A DNA stretch of 23,577 nucleotides from Streptosporangiaceae bacterium (lineage in GTDB: Bacteria > Actinomycetota > Actinomycetes > Streptosporangiales > Streptosporangiaceae), in the NCBI GenBank assembly GCA_025934635.1, contig JAICWX010000117.1, positions 1 to 23,577 on the forward strand, written 5' to 3'. A model generated the notes under the pieces. The model was not told where the DNA came from. It searched no databases and saw only the letters and a program-made list of their open reading frames with translations. Below are positions 7,604 to 14,723 of the stretch, in pieces. How positions within the stretch are numbered: position 1 is the first letter of the stretch; each line of letters starts with the position of its first letter. Made by a program: the position numbers and the translations under genes.

Positions 7604-9717
7604 GCCGTGGACCGTAGCACGACGACGGCGCGGTCGCGGACCTCGATCTCGTCCTTCGGCGGATGGGCCTGTCCGGGCTGGCCCGGGCGGGCGGTGTCGA
7701 TGACGACCTCCCAGCCGGCCGCGTAGCCGGCCTCGGGCAGGGTGAAGGTGAGCGGGTTGCTGTGCGCGTTGAAGAGCAGCAGGAAGCTGTCGTCGCTGAT
7801 CTTCCCGCCGCGCGGGTCGGGTTCGCTGATCGCGTCTCCGTTGAGGAAGACCGCCAGCGACTTGGCGTAGCTGGCGCCCCAGTCCTCGTCCGTCATCACC
7901 CCGCCGGCCGGGGTCAGCCAGACGATGTCGCCTTTCTCGCCGCCCGGCACCTGGCCGGTGAAGAACCGGCGCCGCCGGAAGACCGCGTGGTCACGGCGCA
8001 GGCCGGCCAGCGTCTCGGTGAACTGCAGCAGGTCCTGCTCGGCCGCGGCCACGCCCCAGTCCAGCCAGGACACCGAGCTGTCCTGGCAGTAGGCATTGTT
8101 GTTGCCGCCCTGGGTGCGGCCCATCTCGTCACCGGCCAGCAGCATCGGGACGCCCTGCGACAGGAACAAGGTGACCAGGAAGTTCCGCTTCTGCCGGGCG
8201 CGCAGCTCGCTGATGGCCGGATCGCCGGTCGGGCCTTCGGCGCCGCAGTTCCACGAGCGGTTGTCGTCGGCGCCGTCCCGGTTGCCTTCGCCGTTCGCCT
8301 CGTTGTGCTTGTTGTTGTAGGAGACCAGGTCGTCCAGGGGGAAACCGTCGTGGCAGGTCACGAAGTTGATCGACGCGACCGGACGGCGGCCGCTGGTCGC
8401 GTACAGGTCGCTCGACCCGGTGAGCCGCGAGGCGAAGTCGGGCACGGTCGAAGGACGTCCGCGCCAGAAGTCCCGGACAGTGTCCCGGTACTTGCCGTTC
8501 CACTCGGTCCACAGCGGCGGGAAGTTGCCGACCTGGTAGCCGCCCTCGCCCACGTCCCACGGCTCGGCGATGAGCTTGACCTGGGAGACCACCGGGTCCT
8601 GCTGGACCAGGTCGAAGAAGGTGGACAGCCGGTCCACGTCGTGCAGTTCCCGGGCCAGCGCGGCGGCGAGGTCGAAGCGGAACCCGTCGACGTGCATCTC
8701 CAGGACCCAGTACCGCAGCGAGTCCATGACCAGCTGCAGCGAGTGCGGGTGCCGGGCGTTCAGGCTGTTCCCGCAGCCGGTGTAGTCCAGGTAGCGCCAG
8801 CGCTCGGAGTCTGACAGGCGGTAGTAGGCGGCGTTGTCGATGCCGCGCAGGGACAGCGTGGGTCCCATGTGGTCGCCCTCCGCGGTGTGGTTGTACACCA
8901 CGTCGAGGATGACCTCGATTCCCGCCTCGTGCAGCGCCTTCACCATCGACTTGAACTCGCCGACTTGCTCACCGCGCTGCCCGGCCGAGGAATACCGGTT
9001 GTGCGGGGCCAGGAACCCGATCGTGTTGTAGCCCCAGTAGTTGGTAAGGCCGCGCCCGACCAGGGACTTCTCGGCGACGAACTGGTGTACCGGCATCAGC
9101 TCGACCGCGGTCACGCCGAGCCGCTGCAGGTGCCCGATGACCGCGGGATGAGCAACCCCGGCGTAGCTGCCGCGCTGGGCCGCCGGGACCTCCGGGTGGC
9201 ACAGCGTCAGCCCGCGCACGTGCGCCTCGTAGAGGATCGTCTCGTGGTAGGGGGTCTGCGGGGCCCGGTCGTTGCCCCAGTCGAAGAACGGGTTGATCAC
9301 CACGTTCTTGGGCATGTGCGGCGCGCTGTCGGTGGTGTTCCGCTTCCTGGGGCTGGCGAACTGGTAGTCGAACAGCGACTCGTCCCAGCGGACGTCACCC
9401 TCGACTGCCTTGCCGTACGGGTCGAGCAGCAGCTTGGAGCCGTCGCAGCGCAGCCCGCGCGGCGGGTCGTGCGGTCCGTGCACGCGGTAGCCGTAGCGCT
9501 GCCCCGGCGCGATGCCCGGCAGGTAGCCGTGCCAGACGAAGCCGTCAATCTCGGTGAGCTCGACCCGGGTTTCCGCCAGCGCGCCCTTATCGTCGCCGGC
9601 CTCGTCGAATAGGCAGAGTTCCACACGCTCCGCGACCTCGGAGAAGAGGGTGAAATTCGTGCCCCATCCGTCCCATGTCGCACCAAGCGGGTATGGCGTT
9701 CCCGGCCAGATACGCAT
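7600..9717 (-). CDS. glgX: Glycogen debranching enzyme GlgX (GH13)
   Basis: A 705-residue isoamylase-type enzyme hydrolysing alpha-1,6 branches of glycogen limit dextrin. The N-terminal CBM48-like domain (GTPYPLGATWDGWGTNFTLFSE) is followed by the GH13 barrel with the conserved regions DVVYNHTAEGD, GFRFDLAAAL (nucleophile Asp349), LIAEPWDVG (acid/base Glu385) and FVTCHDGFPLDDL (Asp457). Strong GlgX signatures are GRGLTNYWGYNTIGFLAPHNRY and NCGAEGPTGD. Length equals the family norm. The ATG has AAAGGGGG four bases upstream. The 3' end is coupled to the RibD-like gene through GTGA. No other glycogen gene is in view. Confidence 0.96.
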   Translation of the reverse strand: MRIWPGTPYPLGATWDGWGTNFTLFSEVAERVELCLFDEAGDDKGALAETRVELTEIDGFVWHGYLPGIAPGQRYGYRVHGPHDPPRGLRCDGSKLLLDPYGKAVEGDVRWDESLFDYQFASPRKRNTTDSAPHMPKNVVINPFFDWGNDRAPQTPYHETILYEAHVRGLTLCHPEVPAAQRGSYAGVAHPAVIGHLQRLGVTAVELMPVHQFVAEKSLVGRGLTNYWGYNTIGFLAPHNRYSSAGQRGEQVGEFKSMVKALHEAGIEVILDVVYNHTAEGDHMGPTLSLRGIDNAAYYRLSDSERWRYLDYTGCGNSLNARHPHSLQLVMDSLRYWVLEMHVDGFRFDLAAALARELHDVDRLSTFFDLVQQDPVVSQVKLIAEPWDVGEGGYQVGNFPPLWTEWNGKYRDTVRDFWRGRPSTVPDFASRLTGSSDLYATSGRRPVASINFVTCHDGFPLDDLVSYNNKHNEANGEGNRDGADDNRSWNCGAEGPTGDPAISELRARQKRNFLVTLFLSQGVPMLLAGDEMGRTQGGNNNAYCQDSSVSWLDWGVAAAEQDLLQFTETLAGLRRDHAVFRRRRFFTGQVPGGEKGDIVWLTPAGGVMTDEDWGASYAKSLAVFLNGDAISEPDPRGGKISDDSFLLLFNAHSNPLTFTLPEAGYAAGWEVVIDTARPGQPGQAHPPKDEIEVRDRAVVVLRSTA

Positions 9718-9829
9718 TCGCCCCCTTTGGCGGCCTTACGGGTCGCGTCCGGCCAGCGGCCGACTCTGCCGGGTCAGCGTATGCCCGGAGGGACGTACGA
9801 TACCGGATCGTGACCAGCTGATCGGGGTT

Positions 9830-9846
9830 CCCCGGTTTTCCCGGGG
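9830..9846 (-). terminator. Possible weak terminator hairpin after the chelatase gene
   Basis: CCCCGG and CCGGGG form a 6-bp stem with a 5-base loop about 35 bases past the chelatase stop. There is no strong T-tract, so termination is only a guess. The remaining 9718-9881 interval presumably holds the glgX promoter, which I could not identify. Confidence 0.3.
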
Positions 9847-9881
9847 TCCATCCGGAGTTTTACCCAGATTTGCGCGCCCGA

Positions 9882-10679
9882 TTACGCAGCGGTGCGCCTC
9901 CGTGATCCAATTTCTGCGAACCGGTCCAGCAGCACGTCGGCCACCTCGGTGCAGGCGCCGAGCGCGGGGGAGACGGCCGCGGCGCCGGCCGTCAGTGCGG
10001 CCTGGCGGATCCGGTCGGCGAAGAGGCCGGGTGCGAGCAGGTACGTGGCCACCACGACCCGCGGCGCACCGTCCCGCAGCAGGTGAGTTACCGCCGTCGC
10101 GGGGCAGGGGGCGGCGGCCGAGGCATAGGCCGGCCGGACCGTGCGCCACCCGGCCCGGGCCTGCCACTGCGCCGCCAGCCGGGCGATGGTGGCGTTGGCC
10201 TCGGGATCGCTGGAACCGGCCGACGCGAGGACGACCGCGGTGCCGCCGGGGTCCGCGTGCGCGCCGGGATCGGCCTCGGCCAGCCGGCGGTCGAGCGCGT
10301 CGAGCAGCAGCGGGTGCGGGCCCAGGGTGGCGCCGTAGCTGACCCGCGGCCCGCGGGACTGCGGCAGCCGGGCCAGCATGCGGGGGATATCGGTCTTGCT
10401 GTGGAACGCCGCGGTCAGCAGCAGCGGCAGCACGGTGATCTCGCGGTCCGCCTCGATCGTGCCCAGGACCTGCGGCAGCGACGGCGGGGCGTGGCCCAGG
10501 AAGGCGGTGCGCAGGTCCAGGCCGGGCGAGCGCTCCCGGGCCACCGCCGCCAGTTCGGTGACGGTGGCCGAGGCCCGCGGATCCTGGCTGCCGTGCGCGA
10601 CGGCGACGAGGACTCTGCTTGCTCCGGGGGAGACGAAACCCTGCTCCCCCCCGCGCCCCCCCGCGGGAAGCTCACGCAT
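9882..10679 (-). CDS. Sirohydrochlorin chelatase (CbiX/SirB family)
   Basis: A 265-residue class II chelatase inserting Fe2+ (or Co2+) into sirohydrochlorin; in this operon iron for siroheme is the likely product, needed by the sulfite reductase encoded upstream. Two tandem CbiX-like halves are visible. The first has VAVAHGSQDPR (His29) and LTAAFHSKTDIP (second metal His); the second is degenerate, with VVLASAGSSDPEAN in place of the AHGS motif and a VVVATYLLAPGLFADRI block. The ATG at 10679 lies 5 bases inside the end of cysH. The first ~20 codons are low-complexity Gly-rich because of two G7 runs, and a GTG overlapping the cysH stop as GTGA sits in a different frame, so the true N-terminus is uncertain. 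Confidence 0.88.
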   Translation of the reverse strand: MRELPAGGRGGEQGFVSPGASRVLVAVAHGSQDPRASATVTELAAVARERSPGLDLRTAFLGHAPPSLPQVLGTIEADREITVLPLLLTAAFHSKTDIPRMLARLPQSRGPRVSYGATLGPHPLLLDALDRRLAEADPGAHADPGGTAVVLASAGSSDPEANATIARLAAQWQARAGWRTVRPAYASAAAPCPATAVTHLLRDGAPRVVVATYLLAPGLFADRIRQAALTAGAAAVSPALGACTEVADVLLDRFAEIGSRRRTAA

Positions 10680-11406
10680 GGATGCCGCATTCGGTCTTGC
10701 CGGTGCCGGCCCAGCGGCCGCTGCGCGGGTCCGCGCCCGGCTCCACGCGCAGCGTGCAGGTCGAGCAGCCGATCGACGGGTAGCCGTCGTAGACCAGCGG
10801 GTTCACCAGGATGCCCTGCTCGGTGATGAAGTCGTCGACCTGCTTCTGGGACCAGCTGACGATCGGGTTGACCTTGACCATCTCGCGCCGGTCGTCCCAC
10901 TCCACGACCTGGGCCTGCCGGCGGTTGTTCGTCTCGTCCCGGCGCACGCCGGTGATCCAGGCGTCGTAGTTGGTCAGCGACCGCTCCAGCGGCTCGACCT
11001 TGCGCAGGTAACAGCACAGGTCCGGGTTGCGCCCGTACAGCCGGGGGCCCAGCGCGGCGTCCTGTTCGGCCACCGTGCGCGACGGGGTCACGTTGACCAG
11101 GTGGATCGGGTACACCGCCTCGACGGCGTCCCGGGTGCCGATGGTCTCGGCGAAGTGGTAGCCGGTGTCGAGGAAAACCACGTCGATGCCGGCGTGGACG
11201 GCCGAGGCGAGATGGATGATCACCGCGTCGGTCATCGACGAAGTGACGCATATCCGCTCACCGAACGTGTCGACCGCCCAGCGAATTACCTCTTCGGCCG
11301 GCGCGTCGGCGAGGTCCTCGGCAGCCTGTTCGGCGAGGGTTCGCATCTGCTCGGGGTCCTCCAGGGTGGTCCGCTGCGCCAGGCCGCGCGTTACGACGGG
11401 GATCAC
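10672..11406 (-). CDS. cysH: Assimilatory APS/PAPS reductase (iron-sulfur type)
   Basis: A 244-residue enzyme reducing adenylyl sulfate (or PAPS) to sulfite with thioredoxin. Seen are the P-loop-like VTSSMTDAVIIHLAS, FLDTGYHFAETI, the CC of DLCCYLRKVEPLERSL, the GCSTCTLRVEPG pair about 80 residues later, and the C-terminal KTECGIHA carrying the catalytic cysteine. The CC...CxxC set is the [4Fe-4S] signature of the bacterial APS reductase type, so APS is the more likely substrate. I chose the GTG at 11406 because it has AGGAG eight bases upstream and overlaps the zinc-ribbon gene TGA by four bases; the frame is open to an ATG at 11469, but that part overlaps a clear coding region. It produces the sulfite used by the upstream-encoded reductase. 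Confidence 0.94.
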   Translation of the reverse strand: MIPVVTRGLAQRTTLEDPEQMRTLAEQAAEDLADAPAEEVIRWAVDTFGERICVTSSMTDAVIIHLASAVHAGIDVVFLDTGYHFAETIGTRDAVEAVYPIHLVNVTPSRTVAEQDAALGPRLYGRNPDLCCYLRKVEPLERSLTNYDAWITGVRRDETNNRRQAQVVEWDDRREMVKVNPIVSWSQKQVDDFITEQGILVNPLVYDGYPSIGCSTCTLRVEPGADPRSGRWAGTGKTECGIHA

Positions 11407-11549
11407 AGTGTGACTCCTATTCCGGCAAAGCGTAGCTGGAAACTGCGGGTGCAACTGCGGCAGTGCCATTCACCGTCCGCAGAACCTTGCGGTTCGAGGT
11501 CTTCCTCGCCGCAGTAAGGGCAGTAGAACGGAACGGCCCGGTTACTCAC
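11403..11549 (-). CDS. Small zinc-ribbon protein of the sulfite reductase operon
   Basis: A 48-residue open frame linked at both ends by 4-base GTGA overlaps: its GTG overlaps the sulfite reductase TGA and its TGA overlaps the cysH GTG. It contains FYCPYCGEEDLEP and later WHCRSCTRSFQLRF, two CxxC knuckles (Cys10/Cys13 and Cys30/Cys33) that would bind one zinc. The overlap pattern and intact CxxC pairs show it is real although very short. Similar tiny zinc-ribbon proteins sit between sulfite reductase and cysH in other actinobacteria, to my recollection without an assigned function. A role as an assembly factor or small electron/sulfur relay is speculation. Confidence 0.85.
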   Translation of the reverse strand: MSNRAVPFYCPYCGEEDLEPQGSADGEWHCRSCTRSFQLRFAGIGVTL

Positions 11550-13225
11550 GAGAGCTCCTCGTCACTAGCACGCGCGGTCCAGGTAGCGAAGCTCTCGCCG
11601 GGCTCGCGGGCCGCGTCGAACCGGCGCAGCACCCGCTCCACGTAGTCCGGCAGTTCCTCGGCCGTGGCCTTGAGCCCGCGTACCTTGCGCCCGAACCCGG
11701 AGGCCGTACCGTCGCCGCCGTTCAGGCTGCCGCCCAGGTGGATCTGGAAGCCCTCGACCTGCTGGCCGTCCGGCCCCGTGACCAGGGAGCCCTTGAGTCC
11801 GATGTCAGCGGTCTGGATCCGGGCGCAGGAGTTCGGGCAGCCGTTCACGTTGATGGTGACCGGGACGTCGAACCCGGGCAGCCGCCGCTCGAGCTCGCTG
11901 ATCAGGTCGGCGGCACGGGCCTTGGTCTCGACGATGGCCAGCTTGCAGAACTCGATGCCGGTGCAGGCCATCGTGTGCCGGCGGAACGCGCTGGGCACGG
12001 CGGGCAGGCCGGCCTGGTCCAGCTCAGCCACCAGTTCCGCGGTGCGCTCCGGCGGCACGTCGAGGATGACCATCTTCTGCTCGGTGGTGGTGTGCACCCG
12101 GCCGCTGCCGTACCGGGCGGCCAGGTCGGCGATGACGTCGAGCGTGTCGGCCGACAGGCGGCCCACGGTGGGCGCGAAGCCGACGTAGTAGTTCCCGTCC
12201 CGCTGGGCGTGGACCCCTACATGGTCGCGGATCCCGCCGCGGGGCGCATCCGGGGCCGGGCCGTCCGCCAGCGCGTAGCCGAGGTACTCCTTCTCGAGGA
12301 TCTCCCGGAACCGTTCCGGGCCCCAGTCCGCCACGAGGAACTTGATCCTGGCCCGGTGCCGCAGCCGCCGGTAGCCGTAGTCCCTGAACAGCCCGGTCAC
12401 GCCCGCCCAGACCTCGGCGGCCTGATCCGGCCGGACGAAGGCGCCAAGCCGCTTGCCGATCATCGGGTTGGTGGACAGGCCGCCGCCGACCCACAAGTCA
12501 TAACCGATCTCGCCCTGGCCGTTGACCACGCCGACGAGCGCGATGTCGTTGATTTCGTGGATGGCGCACTGGGCCGCGCAGCCGCTGATCGCGGACTTGA
12601 ACTTGCGCGGCAGGTTGGAGAACGCGGCGTCGCCGATGTACTGGCTGGCGATCGCGGCGATCTCGGCCGTTCCGTCGATGATCTCGTCCGCGTCGATGCC
12701 CGCCAGCGGGCAGCCGAGGATTACCCGCGGGGTGTCGCCGCAGGCCTCGGTGGTGGACAGGCCTACCGACTCGAGCGCCTCCCAGATGTCGGGGACGTTC
12801 TCGATCTCGATCCAGTGCAGCTGGATGTTCTGCCGGTCGGTCACATCCGCGGTGCCGCGCGCGTAGCGGCGAGAGATGTAGGCGATGACCCGCAGCTGGT
12901 CGTTGGTCAGCCGGCCGCCGTCGATGCGGACCCGCAGCATGAAGTAGCGGTCGTCGAGCTCCTCGGGCTCGAGCACTGCGGTCTTGCCGCCGTCGATCCC
13001 GGGCCGGCGCTGGGTGTAAAGCCCGTACCAGCGCATCCGGCCACGCAGGTCGGCCGGGTCGATCGAGTCGAAGCCGTACTTCGAGTAGACGTCGATGATG
13101 CGCTGGCGGACATTGAGCCCGTCCTCGTTCCGCTTGTTTTCCTCGTTCTTGTTGAGCGGCTCGCGGTAGCCGAGTGCCCACTGGCCCTCGCCGCGTTTAC
13201 GCTTCGCCCCAGTTGCGACTGGCAT
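11546..13225 (-). CDS. nirA: Ferredoxin-dependent sulfite reductase (NirA/SirA-type)
   Basis: A 559-residue siroheme/[4Fe-4S] enzyme reducing sulfite to sulfide with six electrons. Cofactor cysteines are in ACTGIEFCKLAIVET (CxxxxxC) and NGCPNSCARIQ (CxxxC). The two ferredoxin-like half domains are near residues 85-150 and 325-400. Tyr70 (WYGLYTQR) and Cys162 (EACGDTPR) are 92 residues apart, the same spacing as the Tyr69-Cys161 covalent cross-link known in Mycobacterium tuberculosis NirA, which marks sulfite rather than nitrite reductase. The ATG at 13225 has only a distant AAGGA, which lies beside the arm of a hairpin. First structural gene after the leader peptide; the name nirA follows the mycobacterial homologue. 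Confidence 0.95.
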   Translation of the reverse strand: MPVATGAKRKRGEGQWALGYREPLNKNEENKRNEDGLNVRQRIIDVYSKYGFDSIDPADLRGRMRWYGLYTQRRPGIDGGKTAVLEPEELDDRYFMLRVRIDGGRLTNDQLRVIAYISRRYARGTADVTDRQNIQLHWIEIENVPDIWEALESVGLSTTEACGDTPRVILGCPLAGIDADEIIDGTAEIAAIASQYIGDAAFSNLPRKFKSAISGCAAQCAIHEINDIALVGVVNGQGEIGYDLWVGGGLSTNPMIGKRLGAFVRPDQAAEVWAGVTGLFRDYGYRRLRHRARIKFLVADWGPERFREILEKEYLGYALADGPAPDAPRGGIRDHVGVHAQRDGNYYVGFAPTVGRLSADTLDVIADLAARYGSGRVHTTTEQKMVILDVPPERTAELVAELDQAGLPAVPSAFRRHTMACTGIEFCKLAIVETKARAADLISELERRLPGFDVPVTINVNGCPNSCARIQTADIGLKGSLVTGPDGQQVEGFQIHLGGSLNGGDGTASGFGRKVRGLKATAEELPDYVERVLRRFDAAREPGESFATWTARASDEELS

Positions 13226-13242
13226 GTTAAAAGCGGTTCCTT

Positions 13243-13271
13243 CAGGTCATGGACGCGCGCGTCACGACCTG
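13243..13271 (-). promoter_or_regulatory. Hairpin next to the sulfite reductase ribosome-binding region
   Basis: CAGGTC and GACCTG (6 bp) enclose a self-complementary core GACGCGCGCGTC. On the transcript the 3' arm ends directly before AAGGA, the only SD-like sequence before the sulfite reductase ATG. It lies between the leader peptide and the operon, so it could be part of an attenuation or SD-masking structure. The function is inferred. Confidence 0.4.
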
Positions 13272-13391
13272 GGGGCTCCGCTGGCCGCCCCGCTCAGCGC
13301 GCCATTTCTGGCACGGTCAAGCCGCGGGGTTCAGCGGGATGGCGCCCGGAATCGCGCGCGCGCCCTGGTTTCAGACAAACCGGGCCGGCGA

Positions 13392-13478
13392 TTATCGGGC
13401 AGGTAGACAGATGGCACTGCGGACCCGCAGGAAGTCGACGTGCCGTCGCACGACGAGCAGCGGGTCCGTAACACTCAT
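13392..13478 (-). CDS. Sulfur-operon leader peptide (28 aa, putative cysteine-responsive attenuator)
   Basis: A 28-codon frame upstream of the sulfite reductase gene, ending in TAA. Its middle RRHVDFLRVRSAIC matches the R-R-H-V-D-L-x-R-x-x-S-A-I/L-C pattern I know from the short putative leader peptides found before sulfur-assimilation genes in many actinobacteria. The single cysteine is residue 24, four codons before the stop, where ribosome slowing at low Cys-tRNA could alter downstream RNA folding. Mycobacteria have analogous leaderless cysteine-rich leaders before the same operon. There is no SD, and a TGGACA/GATCCT promoter would start the transcript at this ATG. 166 bases with several inverted repeats separate it from the reductase. 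Confidence 0.75.
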   Translation of the reverse strand: MSVTDPLLVVRRHVDFLRVRSAICLPAR

Positions 13479-13514
13479 GAATCCAGGATCACATGTAACG
13501 AACCGGACTGTCCA
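13479..13514 (-). promoter_or_regulatory. Predicted leaderless promoter of the sulfur operon
   Basis: Minus-strand TGGACA (13509-13514), an 18-base spacer, then GATCCT (13485-13490) and 6 bases to the leader-peptide ATG. The -35 matches five of six consensus bases; the -10 keeps the conserved A and final T only. Transcription would begin at the start codon. Predicted only. Confidence 0.4.
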
Positions 13515-13517
13515 GGC

Positions 13518-13538
13518 ACCGTCCGGCATGTGGACGGT
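13518..13538. promoter_or_regulatory. Candidate operator: ACCGTCC-N7-GGACGGT
   Basis: A perfect 7-bp inverted repeat with a 7-base spacer, 40 bases upstream of the leader peptide and just upstream of its predicted -35. It lies between the divergent sulfur operon and phosphoribosyltransferase gene. Position and symmetry suit a dimeric regulator; which one is unknown. Confidence 0.45.
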
Positions 13539-13685
13539 CCCGCAGTTCGGATCGGCTGGCACACGGATGGCAACCCGCCGCTGGCGGCGGCTATTCCCGC
13601 TTTGGCCTCAGCCCAGCGGAGCGAGCCGAGCGGGAGGCTGCGGGCCGGGCTGTTCGTCCCGGTCTGCGCCGGGTACATCCCGGGC

Positions 13686-14348
13686 ATGCGCCGGGGCGAG
13701 TACGCACTCCCGTTTCCGGACCGGCAGGCGGCCGGGACGCTGCTCGCGGACCGGCTCGCCCGCGCCGTGGCCCTCGCGGACTGGGCCGGGCGGATCGTGG
13801 TGCTGGCCCTTCCCCGGGGCGGAGTGGCCGTGGCAAAGCAGGTTGCCGCCCGCCTGGACGCGCCGATGAGCGTCATCGTGACCCGCAAGATCGGCTACCC
13901 GCGCCAGCCTGAGCTCGGCGTGGGCGCCATCGCGGAGGGCCTGCCTGCGGTCGTCTACGACGACGGCCTGCTGACCCGGCTATCGCTGTCCCCGGCCGGT
14001 CTCGCCCCGGTCGTGGCCGCCGAGCGGGCCGAGCTGACCAGGCGGGTACAGGTATACCGGGGCGGGCGCCCGCTGCCGCCGGTAGCCGGGCGGTGCGTGA
14101 TCGTGGTCGACGACGGCCTGGCCACCGGCGTGACGGCGCGAGCCGCGCTGCGCTCGCTGCGTGCGGCCCAGGCGGCTCGCCTCGTCCTGGCGGCCCCGGT
14201 CGCGGCGCCGGCGGCGGCCGAGGAGATGAGCACGGAGGCCGACCAGGTGATCATCTTGGCGGTGCCCCGCCGGTTCCGGTCCGTGGGGCAGTGCTACGAG
14301 TCCTTCGGCCAGCTCACCGACGCCGATGTCCTGGCCCTGCTGAGGTGA
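13686..14348 (+). CDS. Phosphoribosyltransferase-fold protein
   Basis: A 220-residue PRTase type I domain. The PRPP-binding loop is CVIVVDDGLATGVTARAAL, with Asp142-Asp143. The N-terminal part FPDRQAAGTLLADRLA and the segments VVLALPRGGVAVAKQVA and MSVIVTRKIGYPRQPELGVGAIAEG are characteristic of the stand-alone family often annotated as 'phosphoribosyltransferase', found near stress or dienelactone-hydrolase genes. The nucleotide base acted on, if any, is unknown. The frame is open further upstream, but that part runs over the sulfur leader region; the ATG at 13686 fits the domain start but has no good SD, so it may be leaderless. Ends at a strong hairpin shared with whiB. Confidence 0.82.
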   Translation: MRRGEYALPFPDRQAAGTLLADRLARAVALADWAGRIVVLALPRGGVAVAKQVAARLDAPMSVIVTRKIGYPRQPELGVGAIAEGLPAVVYDDGLLTRLSLSPAGLAPVVAAERAELTRRVQVYRGGRPLPPVAGRCVIVVDDGLATGVTARAALRSLRAAQAARLVLAAPVAAPAAAEEMSTEADQVIILAVPRRFRSVGQCYESFGQLTDADVLALLR

Positions 14349-14363
14349 GCGCTGCTGAAATTG

Positions 14364-14403
14364 AACCGACGGGTCTCCCCGTGCTCGGGGAGACCCGTCG
14401 GTT
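14364..14403. terminator. Bidirectional hairpin terminator between PRTase gene and whiB
   Basis: A perfect 18-bp stem (begins AACCGACGGG, ends CCCGTCGGTT) with a TGCT loop, located 15 bases after the PRTase stop and 20 bases past the convergent whiB stop. It has no long T-tract, as is common in GC-rich actinobacteria. Confidence 0.85.
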
Positions 14404-14423
14404 AAGCGGTGTGCCCGCGTGGC

Positions 14424-14723
14424 CTAGGCGGCGTTGGCGCGGCGCATGCGGCGGCGGCGCTCGGCCGAGCGCTCATCCTCGTTGAGGCCGCCCCATGTGC
14501 CGTACTTCTCGGGGCGTGACACCGCGTAGTTCAGGCATTCGAGCCGAACTGGGCAAGCGGCGCAGACCCCCTTGGCCTTACGCTCCCTTATCTCGCGCTC
14601 CGGCTGGCGTTCACCGTCCGGGCCGAAGAAGAGCAGCAAGTCCTCGCCCTTGCACGCGGCAGCATCTTGCCACCCCCAGTTCGGGCGGGGAAGCACAGCC
14701 GACTGCCGACGTACCTGAGACAT
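14424..14723 (-). CDS. WhiB-family [4Fe-4S] transcriptional regulator
   Basis: A 99-residue WhiB-like protein. The four cluster cysteines are Cys24 (AAACKGED), Cys54, Cys57 and Cys63 (VCAACPVRLEC). The family turn GTWGGLNEDER follows, and the protein ends in a basic DNA-binding tail (RRRRMRRANAA). Such proteins bind the primary sigma factor and respond to oxygen or nitric oxide through the cluster. GAGGAG lies nine bases before the ATG. A sigma-R-like promoter is possible about 108 bases upstream. It is divergent from the Tyr/Gly-rich gene. I do not assign it to a numbered WhiB subclass with confidence. Confidence 0.95.
   Translation of the reverse strand: MSQVRRQSAVLPRPNWGWQDAAACKGEDLLLFFGPDGERQPEREIRERKAKGVCAACPVRLECLNYAVSRPEKYGTWGGLNEDERSAERRRRMRRANAA

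Noticed and set aside
11406..11469. Upstream ATG extension of cysH
   Set aside because: It would overlap most of the zinc-ribbon gene, whereas the GTG at 11406 has a good AGGAG and a GTGA junction.
13440..13685. N-terminal extension of the phosphoribosyltransferase frame
   Set aside because: It overlaps the sulfur leader peptide and promoter on the other strand and shows no domain similarity.
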